Positions 36,621 to 46,036 of a stretch of 64,000 nucleotides of DNA are shown here, piece after piece. Source of the stretch: Chimonanthus salicifolius (taxonomy: Eukaryota; Streptophyta; Magnoliopsida; Laurales; Calycanthaceae); assembly GCA_013350335.1 (NCBI GenBank), contig CM023538.1:49737195-49801194 (forward strand), in the 5' to 3' direction. Numbering within the stretch: the first letter of the stretch is position 1; each line of letters opens with the position of its first letter. The translations under genes were made by a program, and so were the position numbers. The notes below the pieces were generated by a model that searched no databases, had not been told where the DNA came from, and was given only the letters and a program-made list of their open reading frames with translations.

Positions 36621-36974
36621 TTGACTTTCCATATTTGTGTCTTCCATTAGCGGTTAATTTCCCTAATCACGAAATTATAATTGATTTATTCTCATTTAGG
36701 AGGTTAATATTTTCTATCAATATTGATTTCAATGGCAAAGGTTGTGAGACATTTCTCCCGAATCTCTACATGGTTATGGTTAGCTCATGTATCGAGCTAA
36801 CCATGGGTTGCTCCCGTTTTTCCGAAAAAATGGCTCACAACCTTTGTCACTGAAATCGATATTTATAGAAAATACAAACCTTTTAAATGAGAAAAAAATA
36901 AAAAAATAAATCAATTGCAATCTCATGATTAGGAAAATTGACAACTAATGGAAGACACAGATATGGAAAGTCAA
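36621..36974. mobile_element. MITE-like foldback element in an intron
   Basis: A 354-bp inverted repeat begins TTGACTTTCCATA and ends in its complement, TATGGAAAGTCAA. Arms of about 150 bp pair almost throughout (TCTTCCATTAG / CTAATGGAAGA; CAAAGGTTGTGAG / CTCACAACCTTTG). A nested hairpin, GGTTAGCTC...GAGCTAACC, lies at 36777-36803. TTGA flanks both ends directly (36617-36620 and 36975-36978), so a 4-bp duplication is possible. It has no coding capacity and sits between the 36418 exon and the 38396 exon of the minus-strand gene. Confidence 0.8.
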
Positions 36975-37650
36975 TTGAGAGAGGACTTTCCTTTAATAAA
37001 TTGGTATATGTGACTGCCACTAATTTGTAACACTATAATTTTTTAAATACTATTAGTGTGTATCAGTTCGTACAAGTCTATAGTTATTCTCCCTCAATTC
37101 AGATTATTTCGCCACCAGTCACCAAGATCCATGTTGAACAATTTAAGAGCGAAATGGTCATTTTAGTCATGCAAAAACTTACTAAAACATTTTATACTTA
37201 CCAATTTATTCATAAATTTTCCACCTGATATTTAGTTATTGCTGGCATAATAAATTATCTAATACTATAACACTAGATGCTACATATTTATCAATGAATT
37301 GTATTGTCACTTGAAATGGTCAAAGGTATGATGCAACCATGTTCTGAACTTTTTACAAGGTGAAAAGTTGAAACATAAAAGGTTTTGAATGTTTCTAACC
37401 ATAAAAAAACTATATTTTCTTTTGATAGAAAATTTCAATTTAAATATAATATCCCAAAAGTGTAAAGATTAAAAAACTTAAAAGTGATCAAAGATTTTTA
37501 AGCTTGATTATTCTACTGATAATATTCTTAATAGACCTAATATTAACACATAAAATTTCTATTCAATTTATCTTTGTGGAGTTAATGTGTTTGTAAAGGT
37601 TCCAAAAATTTTAAACTTGAACAAAGAATATATATAATATCTAGAGGCGC

Positions 37651-37740
37651 TTAAACATTACGATGTAATTAATCAAATCAAGGTGATTTTTAAACATTAC
37701 GATGTAATTAATCAAATCAAGGTGATTTTTGACCATTCTG
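37651..37740. repeat. Two-copy tandem duplication, about 41 bp
   Basis: The block TAAACATTACGATGTAATTA, followed by ATCAAATCAAGGTGATTTTT, appears twice in succession with no mismatch I can see. It is a recent local slippage duplication in the intron; no gene overlaps it. Confidence 0.85.
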
Positions 37741-38395
37741 ATCGAGGTGATTTTTTATGGCCCCATTTGTTTTTAAGTGTTACAAAAGATTTGGAAAAAT
37801 AATTTAAAGTGATTAAAATTTCAAAACTTTAAAAATTATTGCTTGATTGATCAATTTGAGGAGACTTTTTATGGGAGTCGTATGTAACCATAGTACTTCC
37901 AGTCAAAGTTATCTTTTGTAGGAACCACATATTTTTAAAGGCCACAAAAGTCTAAACTCCAAAGATTGAAATATAATCTAATGTGATTAATTTTTGGAGG
38001 ATAAAAAATATGGATTCATTAATCCAATTAACCTGATTTCAAGTAGGTCCCAGAATGGCTAAATTTGTTATGAAAAGAATAAATGAATTAAAAAGGATAT
38101 ATGTATTTAGGTATATATATGTATTTATTTTTATCTATATATTTTCCCTTAGGAGAGAAGTGGGAGGAGTGTAGTAAATTTTTTTTTCTTCAAAAGGTCC
38201 AAAATTCTCTGAATATTTTAAAAAGGTAAATATTTAATTGTATAAGATATTGCAAGATATTGTAATTGGAGCCATGTCTGAATGTTGTGATCGTAGACAA
38301 ATTTTAGAAAGGAAAAACAAATTTTTATATATGCATATAAAAGACGGATCTCTTTTATTCAATTAGCATTCCTAGGGCAGAAATTGGAACCAAAC

Positions 38396-38527
38396 CTGGC
38401 AGTAGAAGACAAATGCAGAAGCTAATAACCATCTGCAACGTAGGCATGGATTTGGCAACATAGTCCAAAAGATGACTAGGATACTTTGACTTCGACCTTG
38501 ACTTCGACCTTAGAAACGGCTTTGGTC
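38396..38527 (-). CDS. Probable internal exon of the ankyrin/PGG gene
   Basis: The minus strand shows an acceptor TTGTCGCAG, 132 bases open in one frame, and a donor CCAG|GTTTGG. The exon starts with two bases completing a codon and ends with one base. That fits both the exon at 39152-39063 upstream and the exon starting at 36418 downstream. The encoded segment is basic at first (RSKSRSKSKYPSHLL) and then hydrophobic (MVISFCICLLLP). It falls where family members have a variable linker before the PGG-side ankyrin helices. I do not recognise the segment itself; support is splice phase plus position. Confidence 0.45.
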
Positions 38528-38775
38528 CTGCGACAATGGTTTAAATGGACATTTTATGGAATTTTTAACTAAGATTTAACTATCAGATAAAACCTACATT
38601 GGAAAATATAGATAGGATATTTTTCCTAATTTTTTTCTAAATTAATACTTTTATGGCCAACTTAAAAGTTTTTTTTTTTAATAAGGGATAATTTTTCCAA
38701 TAAACTAGTGATAATCCAGAAAGAAAGAGGTTGTGAAAGGATTATGAGAAAAAAAGATAAGTTTAATATTTTATA

Positions 38776-38971
38776 CTGTGTTTGGATGGAGGGTTATTCT
38801 TCAGGAGAGTACATCCGGGAGTAAGGATATTTAAAATGAATACCTTTGCATTGAAAGTGTATTCAAAAAGTGAGAAAAGTAGGAGTCGAAAGGCCTGCTA
38901 TCTTATGACCCTTCCAATTATCAAACAAAGGTAATATGGGGTTACTCCATCACCTCCGATCCAAACCTAGC
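38776..38971. mobile_element. Small MITE-like element in an intron
   Basis: The left end reads CTGTGTTTGGATGGAGGG. The right end, reversed, reads CTAGGTTTGGATCGGAGG. Such TTTGGATGG-type inverted ends are common in plant MITEs. The length is about 196 bp. A target duplication is not clear. Confidence 0.4.
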
Positions 38972-39062
38972 CTTAGTCTATTTAAAAATATTTGCGAGGC
39001 TGTGCGCTGACTATTTTACTATAAAAAGAAAAAGATATAATTTTTATTTTGCTAGTACTTAC

Positions 39063-39152
39063 GATTAGGATTTACAGATGCATCTTGCTGACTCTCCACG
39101 TCTCCCAAGCAGCATTTCTTGCCAAAACAAGATTTGCGTATCATTTTAAGCC
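39063..39152 (-). CDS. Probable upstream exon of the ankyrin/PGG gene
   Basis: The minus strand reads acceptor TTATGTAG, 90 open bases and donor AATC|GTAAGTA, a strong splice consensus. The exon begins with two bases completing a codon and ends with one base, in phase with the next exon at 38527. It encodes a Cys-rich, basic stretch (IRKSCFGKKCCLGDVESQQ). It contains an ATG, but a true start is unlikely because the ankyrin repeats usual for the family would lie upstream. I found no such exons in the remaining sequence up to 43400, so the gene is either truncated or its first exons are not recognisable. Confidence 0.45.
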
Positions 39153-39977
39153 CTACATAAGTAAACAGACATCTTCAATATCATGCTAGATTGTTTATTG
39201 ATCAAGGGTGACAAGCATATCACAGTCTGAGCAGACACTTAAGATTGTTTTGGTACATGTGCCATTATTTAAGAAATGAAAAGTGAGATCATATTCTTTA
39301 TGATAAGAATTCACTATCCAAAACTCTTAACTTCTAGTTTAAAAGAAAAACATCTTGAAAAAAAATTCGCCATTTAAGAAAACACTGCAGTTAATTGCAA
39401 AAGGAAGTTGCTTATGTTTTTTTTTTCATTACAAATTGATCATCGGTTCAAAATAAAAATATCTAAAAATTGAGAAATTTTAGATTATCTAAAAAAAAGA
39501 ATGTATTGTTGCATATGTACCCCTATATATGAAGATATTCAATATATGAAGGAGAGGAAGGGTGAAGTTGTAATTTTCTTTTTGGCGAGGGGGGAGGGAT
39601 AGGGGTCAATATGTGTTTATAGATAGGTGGTTCATGGTTGATGGGTTTGTGGGAATTTGTAACTTAACAATTTTATATTTCAGGATTTTACTTAATATGA
39701 ACAAGAAAACATGTACATTTCTATTTAATTGATGAGGTTGACCTTTACAAATCCATATTCCACACCTTCTCATCAGATGACTCTACAAATTGGTAACATT
39801 CTAATTATTTAAAAAAGGCCATGCATTTACACATCCGGGTTTTTTTTTTTTTTACCAAACACAAGTTTTCAAAATTTTCAGTGAAATTACCGTTTTGCCC
39901 TCCCATTTTTTATCCTTCTAACTATTTTGCAGTTTTTTTTTAATCATTTGATCCTTCGAATGAATGACAGAATGCTA

Positions 39978-42005
39978 CAGTAACGTGTTATTTAAATAAT
40001 AAAATTTCATTTAAAGTTTTAAAGTTATTTTTTAAGCACTTTTTATTTCCAAAATTTCCCAAATTAAATATCCGGACTAATAACGATAACATGATAAAAA
40101 TACGTTAAGACTTCAAGGTCTTTTGACACTTTCAAATGCTTAAAATAAAGTGTTTTACAAATAAAGGTATCCCTAGGCTGTGCCGAAAACACATTTGAAA
40201 GTGTCAAAAGACCTTAAAGTCTTAAAGTATTTTTATCAGTTTATCGTAATTAGTCCGGATATTTAATTTGATAAATTTTAGAAATACATAGTGTTTAAAA
40301 AATAACTGTCTATGTTGCCGACGCTATAGTAAAATATTCTTTAAAACATACACAGTTATTTTTTATACACTGTGTATTTCTAAAATTCCTCAAATTGAAT
40401 ATCCGGACTAATTATGATACCTTGATAAAAATATTTTAAGACTTTAAGGTCTTTTGACAAGTCCAAATGTGTTTTCAGCACAGTTTAGCAATACCCTTAT
40501 TTGTAAAATACGGTATTTTAAGCATTTGGAAGTGTTAAAAGACCTCAAAGTTTTAAAGTATTTTTATCAAATTATCGTAATTAGTCTGGATATTTAATTT
40601 GAGAAATTTTAGAAATGCACAGTGCTTAAAAAATAACTGTCTATCTTGCCAATGCTATAGTAAAATATTCTTTAAAACATAGACAATTATTTTTTATGCA
40701 CTGTGTATTTCTAAAATTTCTCAAATTGAATATCTGGACTAATTACGATACCTTGATAAAAATATTTTAAGACTTTAAGGTCTTTTGACAAGTCCAAAAT
40801 GTGTTTTCGGCACAGTCTAGGGATACCCTTATTTGTAAAATACCGTATTTTAAGCATTTGGAAGTGTCAAAAGACCTCAAAGTTTTAAAGTATTTTTATC
40901 AGATTATCGTAATTAGTCCGGATATTAAATTTGAGAAATTTTAGAAATACATAGTGCTTAAAAAATAACTGTATATGTTGCCGATCTATAGTAAAATATT
41001 CTTTAAAACATAGACAGTTATTTTTTATGCACTGTGTATTTCTAAAATTTCTCAAATTGAATATCCGGACTAATTACGATACCTTGATAAAAATATTTTA
41101 AAACTTTAAGGTCTTTTGACAAGTCCAAATGTGTTTCGGCACAGTCTAGGGATACCCTTATTTGTAAAATACCGTATTTTAAGCATTTGGAAGTGTTAAA
41201 AGACCTCAAAGTTTTAAAGTATTTTTATCAGATTATCGTAATTAGTCTGGATATTCAATTTGAGAAATTTTAGAAATACAGTGCTTAAAAAATAACTGTC
41301 TATGTTGCCAATGCTATAGTAAAATATTCTTTAAAACATAGACAGTTATTTTTTATGCACTGTGTATTTCTAAAATTTCTCAAATTGAATATTCGGACTA
41401 ATTACGATACCTTGATAAAAATATTTTAAGACTTTAAGGTCTTTTGACAAGTCCAAAATGTGTTTTCGGCACAGTCTAGGGATACCCTTATTTGTAAAAT
41501 ACCGTATTTTAAGCATTTGGAAGTGTCAAAAGACCTCAAAGTTTTAAAGTATTTTTATCAGATTATCGTAATTAGTCCGGATATTAAATTTGAGAAATTT
41601 TAGAATACATAGTGCTTAAAAAATAACTGTCCTATGTTGCCGATGCTATAGTAAAATATTCTTTAAAACATAGGCAGTTATTTTTTATGCACTGTATATT
41701 TCTAAAATTTCTCAAATTGAATATCTGGAGTAATTACGATACCTTGATAAAAATATTTTAAGACTTTAAGGTCTTTTGACACTTCCAAATGTGTTCTCAA
41801 CACAGTCTAGGGATACCCTTATTTGTAAAACACTGTATTTTAAGCATTTGGAAGTGTCAAAAGACCTTGAAGTATTAAATTATTTTTATCATATTATCAT
41901 AATTAGTCTGGATATTTAATTTGAGAAATTTTGAAAATACACGGTGCTTAAAAAATAACTTTAAAGTTTTAAATGAAATTTTATTATTTAAATAACACGT
42001 TACTG
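39978..42005. mobile_element. Foldback element: array of alternately inverted arms
   Basis: The outer ends are mutual inverted repeats of about 60 bp: CAGTAACGTGTTATTTAAAT at 39978 and its complement ending at 42005. Between them is an array with a period of about 330 bp. Each unit is arm, spacer S, inverted arm, spacer T. Arms are about 113 bp (GTTATTTTTTA... to ...TCTTTTGAC, then complement). Spacer S, anchored by CACAGTCTAGGGATACCC, lies at 40479, 40811, 41140, 41470 and 41801, intervals of 329-332. A first copy at about 40139-40194 is in the opposite orientation. Spacer T (CTATAGTAAAATATTCTTTA) occurs five times in one orientation. No coding sequence. A weaker inverted match extends toward 39883 and 42060. 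Confidence 0.85.
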
Positions 42006-42300
42006 GTGTCTAGTAAAAAAAAATTTTAAAAAGTCAAGAATAAGACGGTACTGTAATTACCCACAAATGTTAAAGTTGTATACGGTGCACTAATATTGAT
42101 GGGAATGATTTTTTTAACAATAACAAAGAGAATTTCGATAATTGAAAAAATAAGTACAAAAGAGTCCATACAACAAAATCATTTATAGGAGTGATTTGAA
42201 GAATTTAATAGCAAGGCATGTCACATCCTTAGAGAAGTTAAATCTAGTGCATACCATTCTTTCTTCTTCAACGTATTAGGGAGAAGCACACACTTGGTGC
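42006..42300. other. AT-rich spacer, nothing recognised
   Basis: No gene or repeat end is visible between the foldback element and the CGGCCGATA cluster, apart from a possible weak extension of the foldback arm to about 42060. Confidence 0.4.
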
Positions 42301-42309
42301 ATGGGGTTA

Positions 42310-42535
42310 AAAAAAGGGTATCGGCCTATATATCGGTCGATACGATATATTGATCAATATTCGGTTCTCATCTGATATATCAGCCGATAAATATCTCACT
42401 CTTATTTTTTTTCCATTAAAACGATCAATATCGGTCAATATCAGCAATATATATCAGATATTGACCGATATCTAAAATATCAGTCAATACATATCGGCCG
42501 ATACGATATGTATTGGTCGATATTATTACCCCTAC
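42310..42535. repeat. Cluster of ATATCGG / CGATAT dyads
   Basis: A dense mix of ATATCGGTCGATACGATAT, TATCAGCCGATA and TATCGGCCGATACGATAT words in both orientations. The whole block is weakly palindromic (start and end both resemble CGATACGATAT). A second cluster of the same words is at 49120-49380. No coding sequence. Confidence 0.75.
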
Positions 42536-43439
42536 TTTGTGCATTATTGTTCAAAAGTTTGATTGTTAGAGGTCCTAAAAATATTCCCACATGGACCGTG
42601 GATTGTTTCCAATTGGGAAACTTCCTTTTTCTTCTCTATAATAAACCTTGTAATGGTGAAACAAGGCGTCACTTTTAGCCACGAAGGCTCCAACTAAGGT
42701 AATTTTGCAAAAACTTTTTTTTATTTAGAAAGGGATCGTATATTGGCAATCTATTCTATCTATCTTTTACAAGTTTCAGAGACGGGCGGGAGTCAATGAT
42801 TTTTTTTTGAAATTTTATATAATTTTTTTATTTATAGATACTAATATAAAAGAATTTCAATCATATCTTTTGAAATAGTCAAATTTAATCATAAAAAAAC
42901 ACATTTTTTTAAGCCATATTTTCATGAATTTTCTCTATATTTAAATAATAATATTATAAAATTGAAGTAAATCCTCCAAACTCACATAATTACGTTTCAA
43001 ATTATCATTTCTTATTTTTTAAACTATTTTTAGACATTTTTTTCCCTTTCTGTGAATTAAATCCTCTCAACTCACCAATCTTATCTTAAAATCACTTTTC
43101 CTATTTTTTAGATATTTTTGGATAAATTTTGTCATTTCATTTGCCAAAATGGAATCAAACTTAATTTTTTTAATAAGCAAATAGTTAAAATACATTTTGA
43201 TGGACACGTTAAACTGTCTATTTATATATAGACAGAGTAGAAGGTTTTACACCTGACAGACAGATCAATGGCTTTTGATATCTCATATCTAATGGAACCA
43301 TATGTCTCCATCTCAAGCACATGCAAACATAAACCTAAATGCTTATCTTAGTGCATAGAGTCATTTATTTAGACTAAATATTAATCGTCACGCTCGTTCT
43401 TAATACTTTTTTATGATCAAGGTGTCTAAACCTCTTAGA
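42536..43439. other. AT-rich intergenic sequence, no gene
   Basis: Only low-complexity AT-rich sequence is seen. The last bases before the copia LTR (GGTGTC near 43422 onward) may be the severed end of a SINE whose main part is at 45711-45850. Confidence 0.4.
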
Positions 43440-43444
43440 GCATC

Positions 43445-43665
43445 TGTTGAATAAGAAGAGAGAGGTTAAGTAGGAATGAGACCCCTAGTTTAATTAGGAT
43501 TCTTATTTGTCTTTTATAAATAAGCAGCAAATGTAATTTGCTATATACAACTCAATAAAATTTCTCTCTTTCCCTGTGGTTTTTCCATTTTCAGTTTTCC
43601 ACGTAAAGCTCTCGTGTTATGGTGTTTATGATTTGTTATTATTATGTGTGCTGTGTATTTCTACA
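43445..43665 (+). repeat. 5' LTR of the deleted copia element
   Basis: 221 bp, TGTTGAATAAGAAG to GTATTTCTACA, with TTTATAAATAAGCAG as a likely TATA region around 43517. Compare 45489-45710. Confidence 0.9.
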
Positions 43666-44009
43666 TGGTATCAAAATACTGAGCATCCATCTCCAGACAC
43701 GTTTCCTACTGTCATTAATGATACAACTGTTGAAGTTATTCCACCAACAAATGAGCCAATTTCAATAGCAGCTGAAATACTGACACCTCCTCTTCCCTTA
43801 TAAAGGTTGAGTAGAGAGACTCGTCCTCCACAAATAATGAAAGACTTTTTCATTTATCATGTTGTATCATATCTTATGGATGCTTACCTGACATATGACA
43901 ATGTTGCTCAGTCTCATGTGGCTTTCTTGAATGCAGTGTCTAGTGAAAAAGAGTCAAAGACGTTTTCAGAAGCTAACTCTATTCAAGTTTGGAAAATGTC
44001 ATGAAAGAA

Positions 44010-44670
44010 AAATTGCGAGCACTTGATAAGAATGGAACGTAGGATATTGTTAAATTGCCTCCAGGAAAGAAGACCGTTGAGTGTTGTTGGATATACAAAA
44101 TAAAATATAATAGTGATGGAAGTGTGGAGCGATATAAGGCGAGACCTGTTGCTAGAAGATTTAAGAAAACTTATACAGAAGATTATAAAGAGGCATTCAA
44201 ATTAGTTGCAAAGATAAACACTTTCCGAATACTTCTTTCTTTAGCAGTAAATCAGGGTTGGAAATTATCTCAAATAGATGTTAAAAATGTGTTCCTACAT
44301 GGTGATCTAGAAGAAGAGGTTTATATGAGTGTTCCACCGAGTCATCCGCAAGAATCCAAAATTGGCTTTGTGTGCAGACTAAAAAATGCCATATATGGTC
44401 TTAAGCAGTCTCCTTGTGCTTTGTTTACTGAGCTCAGTTCTGTTCTCAAGAGTAACGGGCTTAAAAGGAGTGTTGCAGACTCTTCACTATTTGTCAAGAA
44501 AGATATTTCTGGAACAACTATTGCTTTAGTTTATGTTGATGATATAGTGATCACAGGTGATGATCAAAATGAAATTTGAAGGCTTAAGACTCTTCTGCAC
44601 AAGATATTTGCCATCAAAGATCTTGGAGTGTTAAAGTATTTTCTTGGCTTTCAAATTGCATACTAGAAAA
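44010..44670 (+). pseudogene. Copia reverse transcriptase pseudogene
   Basis: The frame reads through WIYKIKY, RYKARPVARRF, QIDVKNVFLHGDLEEEVYM, CRLKNAIYGLKQSP and LVYVDDIVITG. The catalytic YVDD aspartates are present. It would have copied element RNA into DNA. It is broken by TAG at 44040, where the family has Trp, by TGA at 44577 and TAG at 44664, and by a frameshift near 44670. The first catalytic Asp region (QIDV) is intact. No start codon or upstream polyprotein survives. Confidence 0.9.
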
Positions 44671-44689
44671 AGGAATATTTCTTAAACAA

Positions 44690-45480
44690 CGAAAATACGT
44701 GTTGGATCTTTTAAAGGAAACTGGAAAATTGGAAGTAAAACCGTCAGATACTCCTACAGACAGTGATGGTAAGCTTGGTGATAATGGTGAATTATGTTCT
44801 GATATCGGTCAGTTTCAGAGATTGGTTGTTAAATTAATCTATATAACCATTACTCGGCCAGACATTTCATATGCAGTAAGTCTAATATGTAGATTTATGC
44901 ATGTACCAACAGTTACTCACATGAATGCTATCAACAAAATTTTACGGTATTTGAAAGGTTCACCTGGAAGAGGTATATGATGCATAAGCATGGTCACTGC
45001 TCTATTACTACCTACACTGATGCTGATTGGGTTGGGTTCCCAGTTGACGGAAGATCTACTACAAGATATTGTACCTTTGTTGGAGGGAACCTGGTTACTT
45101 GGACGAGTAAGAAACAAAATTTTGTTGCTCGATCAAGTGTAGAAATAGAGTATTGTGCTATGGCTTCAACCACAAGTGATTTTTTTTGGCTTCGAGTAAT
45201 ATTGCGAGATTTGGGTTGTGAGTCTACTCAAGCAACATAAATGTTTTGTGATAATCAGGTTTCTATTCATATTGCCTCAAATCCAATATTTCTTGAGTGA
45301 ACCAAACACATTGAGGTAGATTGACACTTTGTTCGAGAGAATTTGGAAGCTAATGTTATCTCCACTCCGTTTGTTCGCAGTGATCAGCAGTTAGTCGATA
45401 TCTTTACAAAAAGTCTTTCTGCTGCTAAATTCCAAGAGATATTGTCCAAGTTAGGCTCCATCGATGTTTCAAACCAACTT
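44690..45480 (+). pseudogene. Copia RNase H pseudogene
   Basis: Shifted frames continue the polyprotein: KQRKYVLDLL, YITITRPDISYAV and INKILRYLKGSPGRG to 44979, then after a frameshift YTDADWVGFPVDGRST, GNLVTWTSKKQN, ARSSVEIEY and, past a stop at 45238, FCDNQVSIHIASNPI and DIFTKSL. The RNase H acidic residues (D in TDADW, E in VEIEY, D in CDN) remain, but stops near 45238, 45298 and 45322 and the frameshift kill it. It ends at the purine tract before the 3' LTR. Confidence 0.9.
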
Positions 45481-45488
45481 GAAGGGAG

Positions 45489-45710
45489 TGTTGAATAATG
45501 AGAGAGAGGTTGAGTGGGAATGAGACTACTAGTTCAATTAGGATTTTTATTTTTCTTTTATAAATAAGCAACATATGTAATTTGTTATATACAACTCAAC
45601 AAAATCTCTTTTTTTCCCCGTGGTTTTTTCCTTTTTGGGTTTTCCACGTAAAACTCTCGCGTTATGGTGTTTATGATTTGTTATTATCATATGTGGTGTG
45701 TATTTCTACC
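45489..45710 (+). repeat. 3' LTR of the deleted copia element
   Basis: It matches 43445-43665 with scattered differences. It ends TTTCTACC where the 5' copy ends TTCTACA, so the last base may be mutated. Confidence 0.9.
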
Positions 45711-45850
45711 GCCCCGACTAGTCCTCGGGGCATATGCAAGCCTCCCTACTCACACACCAAGTAAATCTATAGAAAGTGGCCCTTTGGGATGGAGTGGGAA
45801 TCGAACTCAAGACTCTTACTTCTTGAGTTGGGTTCCTGGTCTTTACTCAA
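45711..45850 (-). mobile_element. tRNA-derived SINE fragment
   Basis: On the minus strand there is a Pol III B-box-like GAGTTCGATTCCC (45797-45810) after AAGTAAGAGTCTT, and a 3' body ending GCATATGCCCCGAGGACTAG. The A box region near 45840 is eroded. The sequence stops at the copia 3' LTR. The GGTGTC... flank left of the copia 5' LTR may be the missing SINE end. Confidence 0.55.
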
Positions 45851-46031
45851 AAAATACTATAAGAAAATACTACAACAAGAAATTTATATTTTAAAATATG
45901 TTATTTGAAATTGCATGCTTTAATTAGACGTATCCATTAGCGGTTCATTTTGAGTATCTCCCCTCCCCTCCCCTCTGGGACAAAAGCCAATAATTAAAAT
46001 ATTTTAGATCTGGAAGTTCTCTTCCTCCTTT

Positions 46032-46036
46032 GTATG
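46032..46036. repeat. Target-site duplication GTATG, left copy
   Basis: GTATG recurs exactly at 47885-47889, just outside the right LTR. Confidence 0.85.

Larger units (their letters stand above)
43445..45710 (+). mobile_element. Deleted Ty1/copia element with both LTRs
   Basis: The LTRs are 43445-43665 (221 bp) and 45489-45710. Both start TGTTGAATAA and share TTTATAAATAAGCA and CACGTAAA.CTCTCG. The 5' LTR ends TTCTACA and is followed by TGGTATCA (43666). A purine tract CTTGAAGGGAG precedes the 3' LTR. The interior is only 1.8 kb and keeps reverse transcriptase and RNase H remnants; gag, protease and integrase are missing. Flanking 5-mers GCATC and GCCCC are not a clean duplication. Confidence 0.85.

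Noticed and set aside
39978..42005. CRISPR-like array of regular repeats
   Set aside because: Repeats are over 100 bp and alternate in orientation, and the spacers are themselves repeated. The context is eukaryotic, so this is a foldback repeat.
45790..45850. Possible tRNA gene at the B-box-like sequence
   Set aside because: No cloverleaf or acceptor stem can be built and the sequence continues into a SINE-type body, so it is a SINE remnant.
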